Positions 26,311 to 35,648 of a stretch of DNA of 64,000 bases are shown here, one piece after another (within the stretch, counting starts at the first letter, position 1; each line of letters begins with the position of its first letter). Made by a program: the position numbers and the translations under genes. The notes under the pieces are model-generated. The model made no database searches. It worked only from the letters and a program-made list of their open reading frames with translations, and was not told where the DNA came from. Source of the stretch: Chloroflexota bacterium (GTDB lineage: Bacteria > Chloroflexota > Anaerolineae > Anaerolineales > DRMV01); contig DRMV01000020.1 of NCBI GenBank assembly GCA_011322445.1, positions 1-64,000 of the forward strand, given 5' to 3'.

Positions 26311-27369
26311 GTGCCTGCGCCGCAGTCCAAAGTGCCAAAAGTAGAGGCTGCTGCCTCTACGCCGCCGCCGGGTCCCACCGTGGCAGAGGCGCTCGCGGCG
26401 TACCTCGATAGCGTTGCTTTGGCCCGTAGCGCGAATACGGCGCGCACGTATCGCAACGCGGTGCGGGCTTTCCGCCAGATGTTGGAAAACCGCGGCTTGC
26501 CTCCTGCTGAAACGCCGATCACCGCCTTGCCCGAAGATGCGGTGGCGTGGTTCGCTGCGGACCTCAAAGGCATGGCCCCGGCCACTGAGCGGCTTTACCT
26601 GACAGCCATTGCGGGGTTTTTCGCATATCTGGCGGCTGAGAACCTGGCAGCCGTCAATTTGCCAAGGGTGCGTTTGCTGATTCGACAGCGCGGACGACGT
26701 ACCGGCATTCGGCTGCCCCAGTTCCCGCGCGAGGCTATCGAAACAGCGCTCACCTATGCGAAATCCCTTGTGGATCGTGCTGCGCAGGAAGAAGACCCCG
26801 CCGCGCGCCTGCGTGATCTTCGCGATCGCGCTTTCCTTCTCACACTGGCCGATACCGGGCTGCGTGTGCATGAAGCCTGCGCGCTGCGGCGCGGCGACAT
26901 TGACTGGCACGAAGGCCGCGCCGTCATCATCGGCAAGGGCGACAAGCAGGCAATTGTGCGGTTTTCTCGCCGGGCCTTGCGGGCGCTGCAGGATTACCTT
27001 CAAGCCCGCAGCGCCCTCGATGGTGCTTCCGGCCGCCCTTTGCGTTCTTTGCCTCTCTTTGCTCGCCACGATCGCGGCGCGGGTAAAAAGGTCTTGCCTA
27101 TCAGCACGGCCACAGGCCGCAACATTGTGGCCCGTCGGGTGCGGGAAGCCCTGGGCCCTGAAGCAGCGGGAACCATTACGCCGCATTCCTTCCGGCATTA
27201 TTTTGTGACTGCTGTGCTCATTGGCAGCGGCGGTAACCTCAAACTGGCGCAGGAACTTGCCCGGCATAGCAACATTGCCGTGACCCAGCGTTACGCTCAC
27301 CTTTCTGATGACGAACTCGACCGGGGCTATTACCGCATTTTCGAGGAAGGCCGGGATGAGGCAGGTTGA
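26311..27369 (+). CDS. Tyrosine recombinase (XerC/XerD-like integrase)
   Basis: The 352-aa protein has an N-terminal SAM-like DNA-binding domain (VAEALAAYLDSVALARSANTARTYRNAVRAF, residues about 25-110) and a catalytic domain with the full set: Arg in TGLRVHEA (near 184), Lys in GKGDKQ, His-x-x-Arg in HSFRHYF (near 291), His in LARHSN and the nucleophile Tyr in TQRYAHLS (near 327). GTG 26311 has AAGGAG five bases upstream and is preferred; ATG 26284 would give a nearly leaderless message and nine more residues. A Pro/Ala-rich N-terminal extension of about 25 residues is unusual for XerC/D. It overlaps the SpoU gene by 14 bases. It could be a chromosomal Xer or an integrase of a lost element. 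Confidence 0.83.
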   Translation: MPAPQSKVPKVEAAASTPPPGPTVAEALAAYLDSVALARSANTARTYRNAVRAFRQMLENRGLPPAETPITALPEDAVAWFAADLKGMAPATERLYLTAIAGFFAYLAAENLAAVNLPRVRLLIRQRGRRTGIRLPQFPREAIETALTYAKSLVDRAAQEEDPAARLRDLRDRAFLLTLADTGLRVHEACALRRGDIDWHEGRAVIIGKGDKQAIVRFSRRALRALQDYLQARSALDGASGRPLRSLPLFARHDRGAGKKVLPISTATGRNIVARRVREALGPEAAGTITPHSFRHYFVTAVLIGSGGNLKLAQELARHSNIAVTQRYAHLSDDELDRGYYRIFEEGRDEAG

Positions 27370-28015
27370 GCCTGTGCCCTTGGGGGTTTTCTGGGAATGC
27401 GATGTGTGTGGCTTTCGCTATGTGGAAGCGCCTTTTCGTGAGCCGCCGCGTGGCGATCGTTGCCCACGCTGCGGCGGGCGTGCTCAGATTGCGGCGATGG
27501 TGCCTGCTCCACGGCGGGAAAATGCCAGCCCCTCCCCTCCCCCACCGGCCAGCCCTCGGTTGGCCGTATTGCTTGATAATGTCCGGTCGGCTTACAACGT
27601 CGGTGCGGCTTTTCGCACGGCCGATGGCGCGGGTGTAGAACGCCTTTATCTGGCTGGAATTACCCCTACTCCTCCCCACCGCGGTGTGGTCAAGACGGCG
27701 TTGGGGGCTGACCAGCGGGTGCCGTGGCAGGCTTATCCCAACAGTGTGCGCCTGGCGGCGATGCTTCAGGCTGAGGGGTGGGCGTTATGGGCGTTGGAAA
27801 CTGCGCCAGCGGCGGTTTCGCTCCCCGATTTATTGCAGGAGGCAATGCCTGAGCGGGTACTTGTGGCGGCGGGGAATGAAGTGGCTGGGCTTGACCCGGC
27901 GTTGCTGGCACGGGCGGATGCGGTAGTGGCGTTGCCGATGTGGGGCATGAAGCGATCGTTGAATGTGATCTCGGCGCTGGCGGTGGTCTTGTATGGGGTG
28001 AGGTTGTTTGGGTAG
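27356..28015 (+). CDS. SpoU/TrmH-family RNA 2'-O-methyltransferase with N-terminal zinc ribbon
   Basis: The 219-aa protein starts with a rubredoxin-like zinc ribbon (CDVCG and CPRCGG, residues about 15-42), a Pro/Ser linker, then a SPOUT domain. SpoU motif 1 is LLDNVRSAYNVGAAFRTADGAGV (near 72), motif 2 AAGNEVAGLD, and motif 3 ALPMWGMKRSLNVISALAVVLYG (near 192), which forms the trefoil knot for SAM. It should methylate a ribose in tRNA or rRNA; the ribbon may give RNA specificity. AGGAAGG lies before the ATG, inside the recombinase gene, so the two are likely translationally coupled. Confidence 0.82.
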   Translation: MRQVEPVPLGVFWECDVCGFRYVEAPFREPPRGDRCPRCGGRAQIAAMVPAPRRENASPSPPPPASPRLAVLLDNVRSAYNVGAAFRTADGAGVERLYLAGITPTPPHRGVVKTALGADQRVPWQAYPNSVRLAAMLQAEGWALWALETAPAAVSLPDLLQEAMPERVLVAAGNEVAGLDPALLARADAVVALPMWGMKRSLNVISALAVVLYGVRLFG

Positions 28016-28097
28016 CGGGGTGTTGGTGTTTGGTGGGGGTGGTTGTGTGGGGTTGTTGATTGATTAAGTGGCTATACGCAACGCCCTTTTTAAGGTG

Positions 28098-31058
28098 TTA
28101 AGGCGCTGAAGTTGCCGTAGGGGTTGGTGTCGGTGTGAGTGTTGGTGTTGGTGTTGGTGTTGGTGTCGGCACAGGGGACGACGTGGGCGTGGGTGTGGCT
28201 GTCGGAAGCGCCGTAGGCGATGGCGTCGGCGAAGGCGCGCCTGTCGGCGTCGGCGTGGCGGTTGCCGTGGCACCATTATCGCCAGGCGTAGGCGTGAACG
28301 TGGGCGTCGGGGTAGGCGTAGCCGTCGCCTCAGCGCCAGGCGTGGGGGTAAAAGTCGCGGTTGCAGTTGGCGTGGGCAGCAGGCCCTGGAACACCAATCG
28401 AGCGGTATTATTTTCCGGCCACAAATCGGTCACACTCGAACTTCCCTGTACGACCACCTCCATCTCCGATGCCACAACCGCCCCTATCTCCACCGCCAGG
28501 GCCACTGTAACCGTTTCCTCCGGCAGCAGGCCTTCCCACTGGCAAACCACGGCAGGTGGACGGTCCACAGCCGCGTCGCCTTCATCCCACTGGCAGATCG
28601 ACGCCCCATCCTCTCTCTCCCCCACTACACCCACAAACCGCAGAGGCTCAGGGAGCGACACCCGCGCCACGACCTGCGAAGCCCGGGAAGGCCCTTGATT
28701 GCTCACCGTGAGCACGAAGGCTCTTGCTTCGCCCGATACCAGTTCACCTTCCCCGGCATCTTCCAGCGCCACGGCCAAATCGGCCTGGGGCGACAAGCCC
28801 ACCGAGGCTTCCAGCCGATTGTTGCTCTGGTCAAAGTCCTCCTCCACCGCCACAGCCTCTGCAGCCAGCACCACCTCACCCTCAGCGTCCGGCAACGCGC
28901 GGACGGTGGCCACCAGGTCAGCCGTCGCGCCAGAGGGCAACGCTTCCAGCGTGCAGGCCCAGCCCTCGCCATCCTGTTCACATTGCCCTTGCGAGAGCGT
29001 CACCGCCTCCACCGCCACCGTTTCCGGGAAGTGCAGCGCCACTTTCACATCCGTGGCCGCCTGCGGGCCTGCGTTCCGCACCTTGAGGGGCCATTGCCAT
29101 GTCGCGCCAGGCACAGCCGTAGGCGGGGCTTCCCCAAGCACCTGCACGTCAGCGCCGGCGATCACCGCTAAAGTGGCCTCAGCCGTGTGCCTGGGCCAGG
29201 AAGGGGCCTCCTCGGGCGGCGATACTGCTGCCAGCAGCCGCAGTGTGGTTGGCTCGGCCGGTGCCTGCGCCGTCACCCGCACCGTCACCACAGCACCAGG
29301 CTCCACCGCCCCCAAGGAGCATTGCAAGCCGCCTTCCGACGCCAGTGCGCACGTGCCCTGGGAAGGCGTTGCCGAGCGCAGCACACCGCCCGCGGGCAGG
29401 CTGCTTTCCAGCACCACCGCCTCAGCCGGCAGCACCCCCGCATTGCGCACCGTGACGATGTAGTCAAAATCGGCATTGGGGGCCACGCGCTGCACCTCGG
29501 GCTGCACCGCGACCTTGAGCGCGCTGCCTTCTTCTACGGCCACCAGGGCCGTGGCAGCATTGTTGTCAGGCTGCGGGTCTGCCGTGGTCGCGGTCACCTC
29601 GCCCTGCACGGCCATTGCTCCCCCACTCGCCGCTTCGGCATCCACAACCACCTCAACGGTCGCTTTGGGAGCAAGGGAGGCCACGTTGCAAGCCACCCGA
29701 TTTTCGGCAGGCTGAAGCACGCACGTTCCTTGGGAAGACGCCGCCTGCTGCAGCCGCGTCCCTGCCAGCCAGGCGGCTTGCAACACCACTTCTTCGGCCA
29801 GCGAGGGGCCCTGATTCTGCACGGTCAGGGTATAGCGCGCGGTTTCCCCTGTGATGACCTGTGCAGGCGCTTTCAGCGCCAGGGCCAGGTCGGCCTGGCG
29901 TTCACAAGGCAGCAAGAGCACAATATGATTGTTTTCCGGCTGAGGGTCGCGCTGTAACGCCGAGACTGTCACCTCGCCCGCGAGTTCGCCGTCCAAACTC
30001 ACCTCAGGCAGCAACGTCAAAGCCAAAACCCGGCGCTCCCCCACAGGCAAGTCGCCCAAAGCGCAAGTCAGTTGCCTTTCCTTGGATGTGCATTCCAGCC
30101 CCGCGGGCATCTGGCTCACCGCCACCCCCTGCGGCAGTTCCACCGTCAGGCGCACATCCCACGCGTCTTGAGGGCCGCGATTGAACACTTCCAGAACGTT
30201 ATCAAAAGGCTGCCCGGCCACCACAGGCGTTTCCGGGCTGTGCTGCTGCACTTCCAGGTCCACCCGCGCGCGCTCAATCAGTTGCTGACGCGCTTCCGGG
30301 GAAGGCATGAAGCCATCGGCCGTTGAGGGAATGCCATCCACACTATGAGGATGGCACGTCAGGCAATTTTGGCCGGTAAAATCGAAATGCCCCAAATGGT
30401 CAGCCCCGCCGGGGTGCCTGAGCGTTCCCACCGCCTCGTGGCAGACCACACACAAACGGCTGTTCGCCGGGCTTTCGCCATCGTCGAAAGAATGCTTTCC
30501 CGTGGTACCCTGAAAAACCACCGGGCCCAAGCGCACACGCTGCGAATGAGAAAAATGCGGCAAAATCAATTCAGTGCGAATGTCTTGCGCATTGCTGGAG
30601 CCGTGCGGGTCGTGGCAGGCCGTACAGCCGATGCGGAAAGCAGGTTTGTGGTGCGAGGCGGCGTCGCCCTCGTTTTCCCCAAGCGGGGCCATATTGCCGT
30701 GGGCCGAAACTACCGCCACTTGTGTTGCCCCCGTGCCGTTATGGCAAGTGTAGCAAAACTGCTCATCGCTGCTCATCGGCACAATGGCAGGGTTGACCCT
30801 CCCCCCACCGCCCCCGCCGCCGGTAATCAGAAGATAGGCGCGGCGCGCGGTGTGGCTCCGATGGCAGGAAGCACACGCGTCGGTCGTCGGCGGATACGGC
30901 CCCTGATGCGGGCCCTGAAGCAAGACCGTTGCCCAGCCCGTCAGGGTAGGCCACATCAACAGGAAACCACAAGCCAGCAGGAACGCCGCGAACAGCCCCC
31001 TCTTTCCTCGGCGGCGCCATGCTCTCGGCCATGTTGTGAGAGGACGTCGGGGCCCCAT
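28098..31058 (-). CDS. Five-heme cytochrome c fused to DUF11-like repeats and a PTP-rich tail
   Basis: The 986-aa protein has an N-terminal signal or anchor helix (about residues 20-45), five CXXCH heme sites (CASCH, CYTCH, CTACH, CVVCH, CLTCH; residues about 60-240), then five immunoglobulin-like DUF11/CARDB repeats (about 265-880), each starting with a V/A-D-L-x-V type strand and holding a G-x-x-x-x-Y/F-x-x-x-V-x-N-x-G-P motif. The last 95 residues are Pro/Thr/Ala repeats such as [12 protein letters not shown]. No C-terminal helix or LPXTG-type signal follows. It looks like a surface-displayed electron carrier on a stalk. AAGGAGG precedes the ATG. It is the last gene of the cytochrome locus, 15 bases after its neighbour. 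Confidence 0.8.
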   Translation of the reverse strand: MGPRRPLTTWPRAWRRRGKRGLFAAFLLACGFLLMWPTLTGWATVLLQGPHQGPYPPTTDACASCHRSHTARRAYLLITGGGGGGGRVNPAIVPMSSDEQFCYTCHNGTGATQVAVVSAHGNMAPLGENEGDAASHHKPAFRIGCTACHDPHGSSNAQDIRTELILPHFSHSQRVRLGPVVFQGTTGKHSFDDGESPANSRLCVVCHEAVGTLRHPGGADHLGHFDFTGQNCLTCHPHSVDGIPSTADGFMPSPEARQQLIERARVDLEVQQHSPETPVVAGQPFDNVLEVFNRGPQDAWDVRLTVELPQGVAVSQMPAGLECTSKERQLTCALGDLPVGERRVLALTLLPEVSLDGELAGEVTVSALQRDPQPENNHIVLLLPCERQADLALALKAPAQVITGETARYTLTVQNQGPSLAEEVVLQAAWLAGTRLQQAASSQGTCVLQPAENRVACNVASLAPKATVEVVVDAEAASGGAMAVQGEVTATTADPQPDNNAATALVAVEEGSALKVAVQPEVQRVAPNADFDYIVTVRNAGVLPAEAVVLESSLPAGGVLRSATPSQGTCALASEGGLQCSLGAVEPGAVVTVRVTAQAPAEPTTLRLLAAVSPPEEAPSWPRHTAEATLAVIAGADVQVLGEAPPTAVPGATWQWPLKVRNAGPQAATDVKVALHFPETVAVEAVTLSQGQCEQDGEGWACTLEALPSGATADLVATVRALPDAEGEVVLAAEAVAVEEDFDQSNNRLEASVGLSPQADLAVALEDAGEGELVSGEARAFVLTVSNQGPSRASQVVARVSLPEPLRFVGVVGEREDGASICQWDEGDAAVDRPPAVVCQWEGLLPEETVTVALAVEIGAVVASEMEVVVQGSSSVTDLWPENNTARLVFQGLLPTPTATATFTPTPGAEATATPTPTPTFTPTPGDNGATATATPTPTGAPSPTPSPTALPTATPTPTSSPVPTPTPTPTPTLTPTPTPTATSAP

Positions 31059-31073
31059 AGAAGCACCTCCTTA

Positions 31074-32087
31074 CTACTTGTCGTGGCACAATTCGCAGGT
31101 GCCGCGATTGTCAACCCGCAAAAGCGCACTGCGCGCATCGCCGCTGGGGGCACTGCTGCCGTTCGGCCAGGGCACTTCACCAGCAGCCCCTCCCATGTGC
31201 GCCGGTGAGCCGTGGGCCACATGGCAGGTCAGGCACGAAAGGGGTTCGTGCCGGTAGTCTGGGTTGCCGGTGGCCGGAGGGCCGCCGTGCATGTTGTGAC
31301 AACCGCAGCCAGAGCCTACCGAAATATGCCGGTAAGTGTAGATGCCATCGCCGCTGCTGGTATGACCGCTCCCAGCCGCCGCGAGGTATCGGTCGTGGCA
31401 ACTGGCACACCAGGAAGCCATATTGTGATAGAGATTGCTGTCATAGCCCTGCCCAAAATATTTTCCGTCTGAGGCGTCGATGGTGTATTGCTTCGGGTCT
31501 TCATCACTCAAAACGACCGTGCTACTGCCCGATTCCAGCGGCGTAGGTCGTAACAGGCGGTAAGTGGCGCTGTTGCCGCCCCCCGCGCCACCATGAGGGT
31601 CATGGCAAGAAATACAAGCCAGGCTGATGGTTTCACCAGCCCCCGAGCCAATATCGCCGCTGCCCCAGGCAATGCCGTTACTACCATCCATGAGGTGCGC
31701 CGAAGTCACCGTTTGCGGCGCTGTGATGCCCGCCCAGGCCGTATCCATGCGGGCATATTGAAACCCGCCGCCTTTCAAGCCACGGTTGACCACGCCTTCC
31801 GTGCCGCCCGCAGCCGTGCGTTGCAGATAAACGCCATCCATCACATCAGTATCAGCGCCTGTCCCGGCAGTGCCGTGACAGGTCAGGCACAAGGCCGTAC
31901 TCGAACTGGCAACCAGCAGGTTGCTTCCCTGGGCTGTATGCGCCCGATGACAACCCGCGCAAGCATCGGTGGTGGCCGTATAGTTGCCGTGGGGGCCGTT
32001 GTCAGCCCACGCCAACTGCCATGCGCCGAAGGTCACCCCTGCCCAGAACAGCAGTGCAAGGGTCCATCTCCATCCCTGTCGTATCAT
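31074..32087 (-). CDS. Secreted multiheme cytochrome c, six CXXCH plus one CXCH
   Basis: The 337-aa protein has a signal peptide cleaved near AWA-DNGPHG (residue about 27) and six CXXCH motifs (CAGCH, CLTCH, CISCH, CASCH, CLTCH, CELCH). A further GCGCHNMHGG site has only one residue between the cysteines and so is not a standard heme motif. The start NGPHGNYTATTDACAGCHRAHTAQG is nearly the same as in the next paralogue. Doubled CXXCH cytochromes of this kind are exported and covalently bind c-type heme through the Ccm or Ccs pathway. GGGAGGGG lies before the ATG at 32087. No membrane segment follows the signal. Confidence 0.82.
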   Translation of the reverse strand: MIRQGWRWTLALLFWAGVTFGAWQLAWADNGPHGNYTATTDACAGCHRAHTAQGSNLLVASSSTALCLTCHGTAGTGADTDVMDGVYLQRTAAGGTEGVVNRGLKGGGFQYARMDTAWAGITAPQTVTSAHLMDGSNGIAWGSGDIGSGAGETISLACISCHDPHGGAGGGNSATYRLLRPTPLESGSSTVVLSDEDPKQYTIDASDGKYFGQGYDSNLYHNMASWCASCHDRYLAAAGSGHTSSGDGIYTYRHISVGSGCGCHNMHGGPPATGNPDYRHEPLSCLTCHVAHGSPAHMGGAAGEVPWPNGSSAPSGDARSALLRVDNRGTCELCHDK

Positions 32088-32169
32088 CTCACCCCTCCCA
32101 GGATGTGGCTTCCCCCGCGGCTCGAAGCCGCAGAGGAAGCCACGAAGGCTTTTGCATCGGCCGCCGTGC

Positions 32170-33108
32170 TTATTTCTGGTGACAAACCTCGCACACGCCG
32201 CGGTTATCCAGGCGCAGCAAGGCACTGTCGCTGGTGTTCGACGCCGTAGCCAGGGTGCTCATGGTGGCCGAGGTGCCGTGCGAAAGATGGCAGGTCTGGC
32301 AGGCCACAGTATCCGTGCCGGCGAGCGGCAGCGTGTAGCCGCCGTAGCCCGTGGTTTCAGGATTCACGTTGCCGCCATAGTTGTAAGCCATATCAATACG
32401 GTGGGCATAGGTGGAAACATCGCCACCATAATCAGTGTTGCCGCTGCCATCGTCGGCATTGTTCGTACCACTGTTAGCGCGCGTGACATGATACGCACCG
32501 TGGCAGGCCACACACACATTGCTGACATCGGCAGGCCACTGTTCGGTGTCGTAATCTTTCGCGCTCTCATCGACTTGCGAAACGCTCACCGTATGCCCCG
32601 CGATGTTCGACTTGATAATGCGGTAATTCGACGAACCATGCGGGTCGTGGCAAGAAGCGCACGACAAATCTTCGGGAAGATCAGCCGTGCTGCCCCGGGC
32701 TACGCCATAGCCCCAGGCCGCTCTGATGCCAGCGTTGACGTTGTGGGCTGAAGTCACAGAGGCCGATTTGTAATTCACGAACCCACCGCCCAACAGCGGG
32801 CTGTTGTCGGTCGTGTTGGCCTCACCGCTGGTGCTGCTGCTGCGCGTCGAGAGGAAATACCCATCTTCGACATTGGTATCAGCACCTGTGCCTGCAGAGC
32901 CGTGGCACGACATGCACAGGCCGTACGTTGTGCTCGAGGTCAACAGATTCGCCCCTTGCGCCGTGTGGGCCCGGTGGCAACCCGCGCACGCATCGGTGGT
33001 TGGCGTGTAGCCACCGTGCGGGCCGCCGTCGGCCAAAGCCGTTCCGGTCAAAAACAACACCAACCCCACGACCACAAAAGGCACGAGCCATTTCCATCGT
33101 AGTTTCAT
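32170..33108 (-). CDS. Secreted six-heme cytochrome c, paralogue of its neighbour
   Basis: The 312-aa protein has a signal peptide ending at ALA-DGGPHG (about residue 26) and six CXXCH motifs (CAGCH, CMSCH, CASCH, CVACH, CQTCH, CEVCH). Heme spacing, the DACAGCHRAHTAQG opening and the ALLRLDNRGVCEVCH ending match the downstream paralogue, which points to tandem duplication. The middle has a Ser/Thr/Gly/Asn-rich stretch. AAAGGAG precedes the ATG. The 135-base gap before it contains a seven-codon ORF with a strong ribosome binding site and may hold a separate promoter. Confidence 0.83.
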   Translation of the reverse strand: MKLRWKWLVPFVVVGLVLFLTGTALADGGPHGGYTPTTDACAGCHRAHTAQGANLLTSSTTYGLCMSCHGSAGTGADTNVEDGYFLSTRSSSTSGEANTTDNSPLLGGGFVNYKSASVTSAHNVNAGIRAAWGYGVARGSTADLPEDLSCASCHDPHGSSNYRIIKSNIAGHTVSVSQVDESAKDYDTEQWPADVSNVCVACHGAYHVTRANSGTNNADDGSGNTDYGGDVSTYAHRIDMAYNYGGNVNPETTGYGGYTLPLAGTDTVACQTCHLSHGTSATMSTLATASNTSDSALLRLDNRGVCEVCHQK

Positions 33109-33243
33109 TGCTTGCTCCTTTCCAGCGCATCATCAGGGGACGAGACAAAAGGCGTACAAAACTTCTTTATCAGGGCGGTCTTCCTACACGCATGTGCACC
33201 TCCTCCGAGAAAATGATGGCCTGGCGAGGCAGATAGCCCTCGC

Positions 33244-34644
33244 TCAATAAGACCAAACCTGCACCCGATTGTTGGCGCGGTCGGCAATGTATAGCCTGCC
33301 GTGCGCATCAATGGCAATATCGTTGGGGTAATTGAACTGCCCTTCCAGCGTGCCCATTGCGCCAAAAGCATAAAGGAAAGCAGGCTGCTCTTTCGCGAAG
33401 TCATACACCCGCACCACCTGTCCCACCGCATCGACCACGTGCAAACGCTGGCGGTCGTCAAAAGCCATGCCGCGCGGCAGGTTGAGCCCCCCTTCTCCAC
33501 CGCCGCTGCCCAGCAGCGAAAGCAGTTGGCCGTCGGCGTTCCACACCGAAAGGCGGCCATTGTTCCCATCCGAAACCACGAACCGCCCCTGGGCATCGAC
33601 CAGGGCTTTGTTGGGAAACTGGAACTGATCGTCAGCTTCCCCAAAACTGCCGAACTGGAAAACCTGGGGGGCAAAGTCGGTCCAATCGGCCCGTGCAATG
33701 GTTTCCATGGGAAAAACCAACACCCTATGGTTATCGCGCGCCACATCGGTTACGATCATCCGCCCAGCGGGGTCGAAAGCCACCCCCAAAGGCGCCCACG
33801 CCGCCCGGTCAGGTCGGGGCAGTGTTTGCTCTGTTCCCTCTTCGTCCTGGTAATAGACTTCCTCTTCAAAAATGTTGTAGGCAAAGGTGCCGCGAGCGGG
33901 AGGGCTTCCAGTATGCTTGGCAATATATTCACTGAGGGTAAGGCTTGGGCTCAGGATGGTGTCCAGATAATGCCCGTCGCGGTCGTACACAAAAATGGCA
34001 TGCTGCAACCGGTCGGTGACAAATACCCGCCCCTGGACATCGGTGGCGATGTAAACCGGCGAACGCTGTGCAGCGGTGGTGCGCGGCGGGGCAAAACTAC
34101 CCAACAGACTGCCCTGGGTATCAAAAATCTTCACCAGGCGGTCGCCGCCGCCTTCGGTGACATACAGGCGGCCCCCCATTGGCGAAAGGGCCACCCCCAG
34201 AGGGCCGTCGACATCATAGATCGCGAAAAGGTAATGCGGCGGATAATTGACCTCCACGGCCACCGGCAACAGTTCCGGCAGTGGTTGGGGACGACGGAGG
34301 TAACGCACAAACAACCCGCCGACCCCACACAACGCCAACAGCACCAGGACCAGCGCCGCCAGCAGCCGCTTGCGACGGCGCTCTTCCGCTGCGGCAGTAT
34401 CTACCAGCGGGAAAGCATCGGCCGCGGGCGCGTTTTCTTCCACCGCCGCGGGCGCTGCATTTGCCGCGGCGTCGGCCTCCGCCACGGGCTCCGCCGGTTC
34501 CGGGGCCTCGGTGGGTTCTAAGGGGGCATTGCTTTCCTCGAGAGGCGCAGCCTCAGCAGGCGCGATTTCAGGCTCCTGCCGGGCAGCATCGGGGGGCGTT
34601 TCTTGCGGGTGTTCGGCAGGGGGCTCCTGCGGGGATGTTGTCAT
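33244..34644 (-). CDS. Membrane-anchored NHL-repeat beta-propeller protein
   Basis: The 466-aa protein has an acidic Pro/Glu/Ala-rich cytoplasmic N-terminus (residues 1-88), one membrane helix (about 92-115, LLAALVLVLLALCGVGGLFV) and an exported beta-propeller of about six NHL repeats (for example NYPNDIAIDAHGRLYIADRANNRVQVW at the end). NHL proteins accompany multiheme cytochromes in several electron-transfer loci and may scaffold them. The ATG overlaps the TPR gene stop by four bases, so the two are translationally coupled. Confidence 0.82.
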   Translation of the reverse strand: MTTSPQEPPAEHPQETPPDAARQEPEIAPAEAAPLEESNAPLEPTEAPEPAEPVAEADAAANAAPAAVEENAPAADAFPLVDTAAAEERRRKRLLAALVLVLLALCGVGGLFVRYLRRPQPLPELLPVAVEVNYPPHYLFAIYDVDGPLGVALSPMGGRLYVTEGGGDRLVKIFDTQGSLLGSFAPPRTTAAQRSPVYIATDVQGRVFVTDRLQHAIFVYDRDGHYLDTILSPSLTLSEYIAKHTGSPPARGTFAYNIFEEEVYYQDEEGTEQTLPRPDRAAWAPLGVAFDPAGRMIVTDVARDNHRVLVFPMETIARADWTDFAPQVFQFGSFGEADDQFQFPNKALVDAQGRFVVSDGNNGRLSVWNADGQLLSLLGSGGGEGGLNLPRGMAFDDRQRLHVVDAVGQVVRVYDFAKEQPAFLYAFGAMGTLEGQFNYPNDIAIDAHGRLYIADRANNRVQVWSY

Positions 34645-35618
34645 GGTTTCGCCTCCTGAGATTGCAGGGCATTGAGGGCGGCCTGCACCCGCCCATAGGC
34701 CTGCAGCACGGCCAGGTCATGGGGGCTCAACTGCTGGGCGCGGGCAAGGGCTTCTTGCGCCGCCTGCAAATCGCCCAATTGCTCATCCACCAGCCCCAAC
34801 CCCAGCCAGACTGCGGCTTCCTCAGGCAGGCGCTGCGCCGCGACTTCCAGCCGGTCGCGTGCCGCGGCGTAGTTGCCTTCACCAAAGGCCACCATGCCGT
34901 CGGCATACAACAGCCAATCTGGCTGGTCGAGGTCACGGTAGCAGTCGGCCATGCCGCGATAGGCCTCGGTAAAACGCGGCACCAGCCGCACCGCCTTGCG
35001 AAAGGCTTCAAGGGCTTCGTGGGTCTTCCCCACCCGCCGATAAGCCAGCCCCAACTGGTAAAGGGCGTCGGCATCGGTGGGGGAAATGCGCAGCGCAGCC
35101 TGCAACGGCTCGATGGCCTTCTCGCTCTGGCCCAATGCCACATACCCTGCGCCGACGTAGTAGTACGCCAGTTCCAGCTGCAGGTCGGCATTGGCTTCAG
35201 GGCGGTCTTTGCGCAGGGCAATAAAGCGCTCCAGCGGCTCCAGCGCCGCTTCTTGCTGGCCAAGCTGGACGTACGACATGCCCGCCAGCAACAACCCCGC
35301 TTCGTTGTCGGGGAAGACGCGCACGATCTCGTTGGCTTCTTCCAGCGCCCGGTCATAGCGGCGGTGCTCGTAATACAGCGTTGCCAGTTGCAGCCGCAGG
35401 TCGGGGTCAGAGGGGTTTTCCCGCACTGCCTGCTCGGCCTGCTGAATGGCCTGCTCCACAGGGGAAGTCTGGCCGCGCGGGCGGAAGCGGTCCCAGTAGT
35501 AATAACCGCCAAAGGCCAGGCTCACGGCCACCAGCAACACGCCCGCGGCCATCAGGCCGCGCGTCAGCCATGACGTCGTGAGCCATTCCGGCCAGGAAAT
35601 TTGCTGCCAAAACTTCAT
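34641..35618 (-). CDS. Membrane-anchored TPR protein
   Basis: The 325-aa protein has one N-terminal membrane segment (about residues 20-42, GLMAAGVLLVAVSLAFGGYYYW) and about seven tetratricopeptide repeats (PSDPDLRLQLATLYYEHRRYDRALEEA, DADALYQLGLAYRRVGKTHEALEAF and others) facing the outside. TPR domains mediate protein contacts, here perhaps assembly of the cytochrome complex or heme-lyase recruitment. It begins 30 bases after the cytochrome b gene and ends in a four-base overlap with the NHL gene. Confidence 0.83.
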   Translation of the reverse strand: MKFWQQISWPEWLTTSWLTRGLMAAGVLLVAVSLAFGGYYYWDRFRPRGQTSPVEQAIQQAEQAVRENPSDPDLRLQLATLYYEHRRYDRALEEANEIVRVFPDNEAGLLLAGMSYVQLGQQEAALEPLERFIALRKDRPEANADLQLELAYYYVGAGYVALGQSEKAIEPLQAALRISPTDADALYQLGLAYRRVGKTHEALEAFRKAVRLVPRFTEAYRGMADCYRDLDQPDWLLYADGMVAFGEGNYAAARDRLEVAAQRLPEEAAVWLGLGLVDEQLGDLQAAQEALARAQQLSPHDLAVLQAYGRVQAALNALQSQEAKP

Positions 35619-35648
35619 CAGAAAGCCTCCAGAAACGGGGCATCCGCC

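Noticed and set aside
28104..28390. CRISPR or satellite array suggested by repeated GTCGGCGT-type units
   Set aside because: Units have no constant repeat-spacer pattern; they encode the Pro/Thr tail of the cytochrome fusion.
28699..29463. Long plus-strand frames opposite the heme-DUF11 gene
   Set aside because: Low-complexity shadows of a repetitive coding strand; the minus strand has CXXCH motifs, a signal helix and a strong ribosome binding site.
33170..33193. Seven-codon ORF (MRVGRPP) with GGAGGAGG upstream, before the six-heme cytochrome
   Set aside because: The ribosome binding site is excellent but seven codons cannot be told from chance; kept only as a note that the 135-base gap may be a leader.
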